Notes under the pieces: model-generated
The model's input: only the letters and a program-made list of their open reading frames with translations
Told to the model about the DNA's origin: nothing
Databases searched by the model: none
DNA from: Candidatus Aminicenantota bacterium
Lineage (GTDB): Bacteria > Acidobacteriota > Aminicenantia > UBA2199
Assembly (NCBI GenBank): GCA_029939015.1
Contig: JAOZTV010000224.1
Span: 1-5,240 of the forward strand
Direction of reading: 5' to 3'
DNA length: 5,240 nt
Made by a program: the position numbers and the translations under genes
In this document: piece after piece, positions 1 to 5,240 of the stretch
How the letters are laid out: each line of letters opens with the position of its first letter
Numbering within the stretch: position 1 is the first letter of the stretch

Positions 1-437
1 CAGTATCTGCAATGGCAATTATTGCAATAGGACTATATCTTCCTATAGTTGGCAGAGAAATAGCACTAGTAATGAATTGGGGTGATACATTAATAGGTAT
101 TATATTTATTGCATTTGTAACCTCCTTTCCTGAACTTGTTGTATCATTTCAAGCAGCAAGAATTGGTGCATTTGATATGTTCATAGGAAATATCGCAGGA
201 AGCAACCTTTTTAATATAGCAATTATTTTAGTACTTGATATTTTCTATTTAAAAGGAAATATACTTACTGCAATTTCCTCAAAAAATGTCACAGTAGGGG
301 TTATTGCAATCTTAATGAATTTTATTGCATTCTTTGCGATTATAAGAAAATCAGAAAGTAAAATATTCAAATTCCTATCATTAAATTCATTGGCTCTCAT
401 TACCCTGTATATAATAACTATCTTTGTGTCTGCATAA
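1..437 (+). CDS. Na+/Ca2+ exchanger-family (CaCA) membrane protein, C-terminal part
   Basis: Only the C-terminal half lies in the window. The frame is open to the left edge (first full codon at 3) and stops at TAA 435-437, giving about 144 residues. Numbered from the in-frame ATG at 12, residues 36-70 hold the second alpha-repeat signature of the CaCA superfamily: TSFPE (38-41 region), then an Arg-Ile-Gly-Ala-Phe-Asp stretch, then GNIAGSNLFN (59-68). In this family the acidic residue of the PE motif and the polar Ser/Asn residues line the cation site. Hydrophobic segments follow at roughly 69-82, 91-110 and 121-140, as expected for the last helices. The family consists of inner-membrane antiporters, typically 300-360 residues, that exchange Ca2+ for Na+ or H+ (YrbG-like). 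Ion specificity cannot be read from this fragment. The ATG at 12 is internal and not the true start. The next gene on the same strand begins 52 bases later. Confidence 0.9.
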   Translation, partial: VSAMAIIAIGLYLPIVGREIALVMNWGDTLIGIIFIAFVTSFPELVVSFQAARIGAFDMFIGNIAGSNLFNIAIILVLDIFYLKGNILTAISSKNVTVGVIAILMNFIAFFAIIRKSESKIFKFLSLNSLALITLYIITIFVSA

Positions 438-489
438 ATTTAATTGAAAATGCAAAGCTCAGTCACACTTTTTCTTCAATTTTAAAAAT

Positions 490-891
490 ATGATAACTAA
501 ACTATTAATATATTTTATTTTAACTTTTTTAATATCTTTGACTTGGGTAAAATTTAGTAAAATTTATACTTATCGTAAAAAAAACATTTTTATTTTAGGA
601 ATTAATTTTTGGGCAGTAGTTTGGTGGGTTGCAGGATTATTTAGTATAAGTATATTATACGAGTTGTTTTCTTTTAAATATAAACTTATAGTGTTAATAA
701 TCCTTTATTGGGCTGGTTTATTAGTTTCAGAATATATTGGATATCATATACTGAATATTAAATTAGAAACGAATCATCCTGGTTTATTTGGATTAAATAT
801 TATTCATGTTAATAATTATTCAAAAGTATATTATATATTAATTGGTCCTGTCTTTTTATTATTAATAACTTTTTTAAATAGATTGTTATGA
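490..891 (+). CDS. Hypothetical small integral membrane protein
   Basis: This is a 133-residue protein of unrecognised family. Four hydrophobic stretches are visible at about residues 4-20, 33-57, 64-84 and 113-131, with a basic stretch YRKK near residues 28-31 after the first helix. A polar, less random-looking segment (about 90-112, including NHPGLFGLN and HVNNYSK) lies before the last helix. The composition is odd: my hand count gives 82 G+C in 402 bases (about 20%), against about 30% in the gene before it and about 36% in the flavoprotein gene. The ATG is the only plausible start, because the frame upstream back to the in-frame TGA at 445-447 has no ATG, GTG or TTG. No Shine-Dalgarno precedes it, unlike every other start in the window. 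It ends in TGA where the other complete genes use TAA. A perfect TATAAT lies at 410-415 but has no good -35. It is probably a real, possibly acquired gene. A chance frame in very AT-rich DNA remains possible. Confidence 0.6.
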   Translation: MITKLLIYFILTFLISLTWVKFSKIYTYRKKNIFILGINFWAVVWWVAGLFSISILYELFSFKYKLIVLIILYWAGLLVSEYIGYHILNIKLETNHPGLFGLNIIHVNNYSKVYYILIGPVFLLLITFLNRLL

Positions 892-964
892 CGATGACTT
901 ATTGCTTTAGTATAGATAGTTCTTTATCAGGCGTGAAAGTTTTTGTATGATTTGTACAAAATAC

Positions 965-993
965 TTGACAGGTTTAACATTTTTTAATAAACT
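965..993 (+). promoter_or_regulatory. Sigma-70-type promoter for the DUF445-permease operon
   Basis: A perfect -35 TTGACA (965-970) is followed by a 17-base spacer and a -10 TAAACT (988-993, four of six matches to TATAAT). The predicted start is near 1000, giving a leader of about 46 bases before the ATG at 1046. It sits in the only sizeable gap upstream of the operon. The call rests on sequence match alone. Confidence 0.6.
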
Positions 994-1006
994 GATTTTT
1001 TTCAAA

Positions 1007-1020
1007 TACCTAATTAGGTA
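1007..1020. promoter_or_regulatory. Perfect 14-bp palindrome, putative operator
   Basis: TACCTAATTAGGTA is its own reverse complement over all 14 bases. It lies about 7 to 20 bases after the predicted transcription start and before the GGAGG ribosome site (1035-1039), where a bound dimeric repressor could block transcription. There is no loop, so it is more likely a protein site on DNA than an RNA hairpin. No regulator gene is next to it and the cognate protein is unknown. Confidence 0.45.
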
Positions 1021-1045
1021 ATAAAGTAAAATCTGGAGGATTTTT

Positions 1046-1777
1046 ATGCAAAAAACAAAAATAAACTTAAATAAAAGTTTAATTACTAATATATTATCAT
1101 TTCTTATAATATTGATATCCTTATTCTTACCTATAGCTATCAAAAAACATGTATTAAATATTGGTTTATTTGCCTTATCCGGGGCAATAACTAACTGGCT
1201 TGCAATTTATATGTTATTTGAAAAGATTCCATATTTATATGGTTCAGGAGTAATACCAGCACGTTTTGAGGATTTTAAGAAGGCAATTTATGACCTTATA
1301 ATGAATCAATTTTTTACACCTGAAAACTTAAAGAAATTTTTTAGTGATAATAAATCACAAAAAGATATTAAAATTGAGGATTTTTTATTAGAGCTTGATA
1401 TGAATAAGGCCTTTGATGCTCTGGTAAAAATAATCCTCGAATCACCCTTTGGCAATATGCTTGGAATGTTTGGAGGTGAAGCTGCATTAATTCCTTTAAA
1501 AGAACCTTTCATTGCTAAGATGCAACAAACAATTATAGACCTTGCATCTGAAGAAAAATTCAAGAAAAAGGTTATGGATAAGTTGATTGGTGGCGATAGT
1601 AATGATGACATTATTGTTAAAATATCAAATATTGTAACAAAGAGATTAGATGAATTAACTCCACAGATGGTTAAAGAGATTATTCAGGAAATGATAAGAA
1701 AGCATCTTGGCTGGCTTGTAGTCTGGGGCGGAGTATTTGGTGGATTGATAGGACTTATTACTTCATTTATTGCTTAA
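1046..1777 (+). CDS. DUF445-family membrane protein (short form)
   Basis: This 243-residue protein has two N-terminal membrane helices (about 13-31 and 37-58), a long soluble, mostly helical charged middle (about 60-218) and one C-terminal helix (about 222-242). The signature after helix 2, GAITNWLAIYMLFEKIP (46-62) followed by GSGVIPAR (66-73), is typical of DUF445 proteins such as Bacillus YheB. The ending, LDELTPQMVKEII then HLGWLVVWGGVFGGLIG (about 201-237), matches the usual family C-terminus. The molecular function is not established. Known members are often longer (YheB is near 375 residues), so this copy has a compact middle but both conserved ends. The ATG at 1046 is set by GGAGG at 1035-1039, six bases upstream. 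It is the first gene of an operon, with the purine permease start 23 bases after its stop. A promoter and a palindrome lie upstream. Confidence 0.85.
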   Translation: MQKTKINLNKSLITNILSFLIILISLFLPIAIKKHVLNIGLFALSGAITNWLAIYMLFEKIPYLYGSGVIPARFEDFKKAIYDLIMNQFFTPENLKKFFSDNKSQKDIKIEDFLLELDMNKAFDALVKIILESPFGNMLGMFGGEAALIPLKEPFIAKMQQTIIDLASEEKFKKKVMDKLIGGDSNDDIIVKISNIVTKRLDELTPQMVKEIIQEMIRKHLGWLVVWGGVFGGLIGLITSFIA

Positions 1778-1800
1778 AAAAAATTAAAATAGGAGCTTTT

Positions 1801-3075
1801 ATGAAATCTTTTATGGGTAAAAAGGTTGATTATTCAACTGAAATTATTGCAGGACTTACTACATTTCTAACAATGTCATATATTATATTTGTAAATCCTG
1901 ATATTTTATCCAATACTGGAATGGATAAAACAGCATTGATTATTATTACTTGTATAGTTTCCGGTATTATTACCATAATTACAGGTTTATTAACTAATTC
2001 TCCCTTTGCCATGGCTCCTGGAATGGGATTAAATGCATTTTTTACTTTTTCGCTTGTTATTGGTCAAAAAATAAGATGGGAAACAGCCCTTGGTATGGTA
2101 TTTTTGTCTGGTCTTGTTTTTTTTATATTAACTCTTACTGGATTTAGACAGGAAATTGTTAAGGCAATACCAAAGGATCTCGTTATTGCAATTACTGTTG
2201 GTATTGGAATATTTATTTCATTTATTGGGTTACAGCATTTGGGTTTGATAGTCAAAGATCCACAAACTTATGTAAAAGTAGGAGAATTCACTCCCACCGT
2301 AATTATTGGGCTTATAGGGTTCTTTTTTATAATCCTATTGGATATTAAAAAAATTAAAGGTTCCTTATTATTTGGAATATTCTTTATAACTCTTCTATCC
2401 ATAATTTTTGGATATAATGAATTACCGGAAAATTTATTTTCATTTAATATTGATGTATCTAAAATATTTTTTAAAATAGATATTTTAGGAGCATTGAAAA
2501 TTGGACTTATTGCACCAATATTCTCATTGATGTTTGTTGATCTCTTTGATAGTATAGGAACAATTGTCGGGCTATCTGAGAAAGCAGGCTTGAAAAATGA
2601 GCAAGGTGATATTTCTCAAATTTCAAAACTTCTTGGAATTGATGCTATTGCAACAATGATAGGTGCATTATTTGGTACCTCAACTACAACAACCTATATT
2701 GAATCAGCTGCAGGTATTTCAAGTGGAGGAAAATCAGGGCTTACATCTATTACCACAGGCGTTTTATTTATTCTTGCTATCTTTTTTGTTCCAATAATTG
2801 CTATTGTACCCTCCTATGCAACAGCTCCGGCATTGATAATGGTTGGCTATGCAATGATTAAAAATATTGGAAAAATAAACTTCAAAAATATTGAAACAGG
2901 ATTACCATCGTTTATAATATTGATAATGATTTCATTATCTTTTAGTATAAGTACAGGAATTGCACTTGGCTTTATTCTATATACAATTATTAAAATAATT
3001 AAATTTGAATTTAAAGAAATATCTATAACATTATGGGTAATTAATTTACTAAGTATAGCTTTTTTTATATTTTAA
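1801..3075 (+). CDS. AzgA-family (NCS2) purine permease
   Basis: This 424-residue polytopic protein matches the adenine/guanine/hypoxanthine branch of NCS2 transporters (PbuG, PbuO, AdeP/YicO, Aspergillus AzgA), which import purine bases, usually by proton symport. Family hallmarks in order are AGLTTFLTMSYIIFVNP (17-33), APGMGLNAFF (72-81), GIGIFISFIGLQHLGLI (134-150), FVDLFDSIGTIVGLSEKAG (245-263), GTSTTTTYIESAAGISSGG (292-310) and ATAPALIMVGYAM (340-352). Hydrophobic segments fill most of the chain, consistent with the 14-segment UraA-like fold, and the length fits the usual 430-450. The substrate within the purines cannot be told from sequence. The ATG at 1801 follows AGGAG (1791-1795) by five bases. 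It lies 23 bases after the DUF445 gene, so it is very probably co-transcribed. I see no purine-riboswitch core in the operon leader. The stop TAA (3073-3075) overlaps the stop of the convergent gene. Confidence 0.93.
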   Translation: MKSFMGKKVDYSTEIIAGLTTFLTMSYIIFVNPDILSNTGMDKTALIIITCIVSGIITIITGLLTNSPFAMAPGMGLNAFFTFSLVIGQKIRWETALGMVFLSGLVFFILTLTGFRQEIVKAIPKDLVIAITVGIGIFISFIGLQHLGLIVKDPQTYVKVGEFTPTVIIGLIGFFFIILLDIKKIKGSLLFGIFFITLLSIIFGYNELPENLFSFNIDVSKIFFKIDILGALKIGLIAPIFSLMFVDLFDSIGTIVGLSEKAGLKNEQGDISQISKLLGIDAIATMIGALFGTSTTTTYIESAAGISSGGKSGLTSITTGVLFILAIFFVPIIAIVPSYATAPALIMVGYAMIKNIGKINFKNIETGLPSFIILIMISLSFSISTGIALGFILYTIIKIIKFEFKEISITLWVINLLSIAFFIF

Positions 3076-3911
3076 GTAGTAGAAATAAGAGCCAAAGAAT
3101 CTTCGTTCTTTTTTATCAATTCGTCTTTGAGAAGTCTTCCTACTGCTCTTTTGAAGGCTTTTTTACTTATATTCAGTTCTTTTTTTATTTTATCAGGGTC
3201 GCTTCTATCTGTAAGGTTTAAAATCCCATCATTTGCTTTCATTTTTTTCAAAATTATTTCAGAGTCGTCCATTAATTGTATTCCTGCTTTTTTCCTTGTT
3301 GATACATCAAGTTTGCCATCTTCTCTTACTCTAATAACTCTTCCTGATATTTTATCTCCATAGTTGAGGTCAGTATAATTTTCAGTTTTAGGTATCAGTC
3401 CAAAATATATATTATCAATAGCAACAAGGACACTTTCATTTTCAAGTATTTTATAAACTACGCCATTTACTAAATCATCTTTCTGATATTTTGAACCTAT
3501 TTTCAAGTAATCATAAATATCTGTTGTTGCTCTTATTTTTCCTTCTTTATTTGCAAATAATCTGAAGAGGTAAGATTTTCCTTCTTCTAAATGATAAAAA
3601 ATATTTTCTCTTGGTGAAAACAATTCAACTATAAATCCCCAATTTAAAAAAGCTCCCTTATGTGTGAATTCTTCTACTTTTAAATATGCGATGTCTCCAG
3701 CCTCTGCCAAAGGTTTTTTTAATGAAGCTACAAGATTACCAAAATGATCTGTAAATACAAATACTTCAAGTTTATTACCTACTTTTGCATTCCTTGGTAT
3801 CAGGTCAGCCGCAAGAGTAACAGTTTCTTCATTTTTATCACATACTAAAACTGCACCTTTCATAGTAATTTCTTTTATTTTTAAATTTTGTACATAACCT
3901 ATTTTTAACAT
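3072..3911 (-). CDS. cvfB: CvfB/YitL-like S1-domain RNA-binding protein
   Basis: This 279-residue cytoplasmic protein has the CvfB architecture: three consecutive S1/OB-like domains (about residues 5-62, 72-130 and 146-206) and a C-terminal winged helix (about 216-277). Diagnostic stretches are KGAFLNWG (85-92) in the second S1 domain, GDKISGRVIRVREDGKLDVSTRKK (185-208, core) in the third, and SDPDKIKKELNISKKAFKRA (237-256) in the winged helix, where a SKKAFK-type segment is highly typical. Family knowledge: Staphylococcus aureus CvfB binds RNA and affects virulence-factor expression, and Bacillus subtilis YitL is the homologue. The exact role is unclear. The start is set by GGGAGG (complement of 3920-3925), eight bases before the ATG. 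It begins 18 bases after the flavoprotein stop, so both are probably one transcript. Its TAA (3074-3072) overlaps the stop of the permease gene. Length is close to the family norm. Confidence 0.9.
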   Translation of the reverse strand: MLKIGYVQNLKIKEITMKGAVLVCDKNEETVTLAADLIPRNAKVGNKLEVFVFTDHFGNLVASLKKPLAEAGDIAYLKVEEFTHKGAFLNWGFIVELFSPRENIFYHLEEGKSYLFRLFANKEGKIRATTDIYDYLKIGSKYQKDDLVNGVVYKILENESVLVAIDNIYFGLIPKTENYTDLNYGDKISGRVIRVREDGKLDVSTRKKAGIQLMDDSEIILKKMKANDGILNLTDRSDPDKIKKELNISKKAFKRAVGRLLKDELIKKNEDSLALISTT

Positions 3912-3929
3912 TTTGTTTTCCTCCCTTCG

Positions 3930-5054
3930 TTATTTTAAACTTTCTTTACCACTAAAATCTCTGTCAATGGCAAACTCAGAAAAATCGACAAGCCATTTAC
4001 CTGTTAACATAAAATGTGCCATATATTTCCCAAGAGCAGGCCCGAACATAAAACCATGTCCACTCATTCCAGCAGAGACATAGAGATCTTTTATATTTGT
4101 TTCGTCAACAATAGGACTCCCATCAGGTGTCATACTATAGCTTCCAGACCAATGTCTGAGAATAGATGCATTTTTAAGAGCAGGGACAAGCCTTACCATT
4201 CTTTTTGCAATCTGTGGCAAAAAATCAGGTGAGACATCTTCTCTTATTCCAGGTACATTTGGGATAGGTGTAAAACATCCAATAATTTGTCCTGTTTGAA
4301 GTTGTTGAAAATAACAACCGTCTGATCTGTAATCAACTATCATTGGATCAAAAAATTTATCCATTCTACTCGTTATCATTGCCTCGTGCCGCTCAGGGAA
4401 TATTGGCAGGTCTAAACCAATTATTTTACCAATCTCCTTTGTCCAGGGGCCTGCACTTAATAAAACCTTATCTGCTTCTATTTTAGTTCCATCTTCTAAT
4501 TCTATTAGAAAATTATCTTTCTTTTGTAGATTAACAACAGGCTTGCCTGTTAAAATTTGTCCACCATTTTTTTCAATACCTTCTTTATAACCTTTTAAAA
4601 TATAAAATGGATATGCCTGGGCATCATCGGGGCAATAGGCAGCGCCAAGAACTCCATCAACATTAAGACTTGGAACTATCTTTTTTGCTTCCCCTGCACT
4701 TATTAATGATACCTTAACACCTTCCTGTTGCTGTATTTTTACATTATTTTTAAAAACCTCAAGGAGTTTTTCATTATGAGCAAGCAGTAAATAACCACCC
4801 TGTTCAAATTCTACAGAAAAGCCAAACTCCTCTTCCATTTCAGAGAAGAGTTTTAGGTTTTCTTTCATTATTTTAATTGAAGAAGGAGTAGAAAATTGCT
4901 GTCTAATTCCCCCAATACATCTGCTGGTTGAACCGGAACCTATAGTCTCTCTTTCAATAACTATAAGTTTAATGTTTTTTGAGCTCAAATAATAAGCCGT
5001 TGCCATTCCAATGATGCCACCACCAATTATAGCAATATCATAATTATTATTCAT
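3930..5054 (-). CDS. FAD-dependent oxidoreductase, DAO family (sarcosine oxidase beta / proline dehydrogenase beta-like)
   Basis: This 374-residue flavoprotein starts with a Rossmann dinucleotide-binding motif: the strand YDIAII, GGGIIG (11-16), and an acidic end of strand 2 in IVIERE (31-36). GSGSTSR (39-45) and GGIRQQFS (48-55) follow, a pattern typical of SoxB and PRODH-beta type members. Further DAO landmarks are LLSAGPWT (198-205), RHWSGSYSMTPDGSPIVD (300-317) and SAGMSGHGFMFGPALGK (327-343), the C-terminal FAD-binding region. Family enzymes oxidise secondary or primary amines of small amino acids (sarcosine, dimethylglycine, proline, glycine), using FAD and oxygen or an electron acceptor. 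The substrate here is not determined. There is no signal peptide, so it is probably cytoplasmic or membrane-peripheral. The length matches beta subunits (about 380), yet no alpha, gamma or delta subunit gene is adjacent. The ATG at 5054 is preceded by AGGGAG (complement of 5064-5069), nine bases away. It is the first gene of a two-gene operon with cvfB. Confidence 0.88.
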   Translation of the reverse strand: MNNNYDIAIIGGGIIGMATAYYLSSKNIKLIVIERETIGSGSTSRCIGGIRQQFSTPSSIKIMKENLKLFSEMEEEFGFSVEFEQGGYLLLAHNEKLLEVFKNNVKIQQQEGVKVSLISAGEAKKIVPSLNVDGVLGAAYCPDDAQAYPFYILKGYKEGIEKNGGQILTGKPVVNLQKKDNFLIELEDGTKIEADKVLLSAGPWTKEIGKIIGLDLPIFPERHEAMITSRMDKFFDPMIVDYRSDGCYFQQLQTGQIIGCFTPIPNVPGIREDVSPDFLPQIAKRMVRLVPALKNASILRHWSGSYSMTPDGSPIVDETNIKDLYVSAGMSGHGFMFGPALGKYMAHFMLTGKWLVDFSEFAIDRDFSGKESLK

Positions 5055-5085
5055 AATTAGAATCTCCCTGAGTTAAATAAAAAAT

Positions 5086-5094
5086 ATCATACCA
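5086..5094 (-). promoter_or_regulatory. Extended -10 promoter for the flavoprotein-cvfB operon
   Basis: Read on the - strand, TATGAT (complement of 5086-5091, five of six matches) is preceded by TGG, giving a TGn extended -10 element. The predicted start is near 5079, about 25 bases before the ATG, which leaves room for the AGGGAG site. No good -35 is seen at 17 bases, which extended -10 promoters tolerate. AT-rich context makes chance matches easy. Confidence 0.4.
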
Positions 5095-5133
5095 TAATAT
5101 CAAAATAAATACTTTAAAAATCATTAAAAAGAC

Positions 5134-5162
5134 TGGATTATTTTTTTTTAATATTTTATAAT
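5134..5162 (+). promoter_or_regulatory. Candidate promoter for the rightward GTG-start gene
   Basis: A perfect TATAAT lies at 5157-5162. At a 17-base spacing the -35 is weak (TGGATT, 5134-5139, three of six matches), and the spacer contains a run of nine T. The predicted start near 5169 falls inside the 24-bp palindrome, about 36 bases before the GTG at 5205. A perfect -10 is only moderately informative in such AT-rich DNA. Confidence 0.45.
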
Positions 5163-5185
5163 TTACTATTATTAATTATAGTAAA
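5162..5185. promoter_or_regulatory. 24-bp near-perfect palindrome, putative operator
   Basis: The arms TTTACTAT (5162-5169) and ATAGTAAA (5178-5185) are exact reverse complements. The centre ATTAAT (5171-5176) is itself palindromic, so only the pair 5170/5177 (T opposite T) breaks symmetry across 24 bases. It abuts the TATAAT box and covers the predicted rightward start, a classic position for a repressor site. The AT-only core makes a stable RNA hairpin unlikely. The regulator is unknown and could be the partial gene it precedes. Confidence 0.5.
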
Positions 5186-5192
5186 AATTAAT

Positions 5193-5198
5193 GAGGTG
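5193..5198 (+). promoter_or_regulatory. Shine-Dalgarno fixing the GTG start at 5205
   Basis: GAGGTG lies six bases before GTG 5205. The nearby ATG at 5191 is followed by AGG and then TGA, so it cannot be the start. This makes GTG the best choice for the rightward gene. Confidence 0.6.
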
Positions 5199-5204
5199 AA
5201 AATA

Positions 5205-5240
5205 GTGAAAAAAAAGCTTCCATCTATTATTGTTACTGGT
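5205..5240 (+). CDS. N-terminus of an unidentified gene (partial, GTG start)
   Basis: Twelve codons are visible before the window ends, reading MKKKLPSIIVTG when GTG is taken as Met. The frame is open to the edge and is preceded by a well-spaced GAGGTG, a TATAAT box and a palindrome, so a real gene is likely. A basic start followed by a hydrophobic strand ending in Thr-Gly is common in Rossmann and P-loop nucleotide-binding folds, but 12 residues cannot identify a family. It is transcribed divergently from the flavoprotein operon. Confidence 0.6.
   Translation, partial: MKKKLPSIIVTG

Noticed and set aside
410..415. TATAAT at the end of the exchanger gene, as a promoter for the small membrane protein gene
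   Set aside because: The -10 is perfect but the only TTG-like -35 (TTGGCT at 390-395) is 14 bases away, too close. TATAAT is frequent by chance in DNA of this composition.
442..481. Inverted repeat AATTGAA / TTCAATT between the exchanger gene and the small membrane protein gene, as a terminator
   Set aside because: The loop is 26 bases, the arms hold one G-C pair each, and the bases after it are mixed A/T rather than a T run. It is too weak to call a terminator.
892..1045. Purine riboswitch or other structured RNA in the leader of the permease operon
   Set aside because: The predicted leader from about 1000 is only about 46 bases. I see no purine aptamer core or long G-C helices in the gap, only a promoter and short palindromes.
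1306..1611. Open frame on the - strand inside the DUF445 gene
   Set aside because: It lies wholly within a well-supported gene on the other strand, has no ribosome site or recognisable domain, and looks like a shadow frame. The same holds for the antisense frames at 907-1143, 1830-2012, 2064-2255, 3127-3363 and 4014-4232.
3094..3114. AAAGAA / TTCTTT stem with a T run just after the permease stop, as an intrinsic terminator
   Set aside because: The stem is 6 bp with a single G-C pair and a 6-base loop, and it lies within cvfB codons rich in Lys and Glu. Stability is likely too low. 3'-end mapping would decide.
5085..5101. Imperfect dyad around the - strand -10 box as an operator
   Set aside because: About a quarter of the positions break symmetry, and the stretch is simple AT-rich DNA, so it is not distinguishable from chance.

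Overview
This is an AT-rich window. Hand counts give about 30% GC in the first gene (131 of 437 bases) and about 36% in the flavoprotein gene (positions 4021-5040). Shine-Dalgarno sites are purine-rich (GGAGG, AGGAG, GGGAGG, AGGGAG, GAGGTG), coding density is high, and four of the five complete genes stop at TAA. Together with a CvfB/YitL-type S1 protein and an AzgA-type purine permease, this suggests a low-GC bacterium, probably anaerobic, of the Bacillota or a neighbouring low-GC phylum. That placement is inference, since no rRNA, tRNA or phylogenetic marker is present.

Layout on the + strand. The window opens inside the C-terminal half of a Na+/Ca2+ exchanger-family (CaCA) membrane protein (to 437). 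A very AT-rich hypothetical four-helix membrane protein follows (490-891), with no visible Shine-Dalgarno. A 154-base gap then holds a good sigma-70-type promoter (965-993) and a perfect 14-bp palindrome (1007-1020). These lead into a two-gene operon of a short DUF445-family membrane protein (1046-1777) and an AzgA-family (NCS2) purine permease (1801-3075).

Layout on the - strand. A FAD-dependent DAO-family oxidoreductase (5054 down to 3930) and a CvfB-like RNA-binding protein (3911 down to 3072) form a second probable operon with an 18-base gap. It runs tail to tail into the permease gene, and the two stop codons share the same TTAA (3072-3075). At the right edge a divergent + strand gene starts with GTG at 5205 and leaves the window after 12 codons. 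The 150-base divergent region carries an extended -10 promoter for the flavoprotein operon, a TATAAT box for the rightward gene, and a 24-bp near-perfect palindrome over the predicted rightward start site.

Functionally the window looks like housekeeping and transport: cation exchange, purine uptake, amine or amino-acid oxidation and RNA binding. I found no mobile element, CRISPR array, phage gene, toxin-antitoxin or defence module, RNA gene or riboswitch, and no convincing case for a new multi-gene system. The items most worth a second look are the two dyad-symmetric putative operators, the compositionally anomalous small membrane protein gene, and the terminator-free stop-over-stop convergence.
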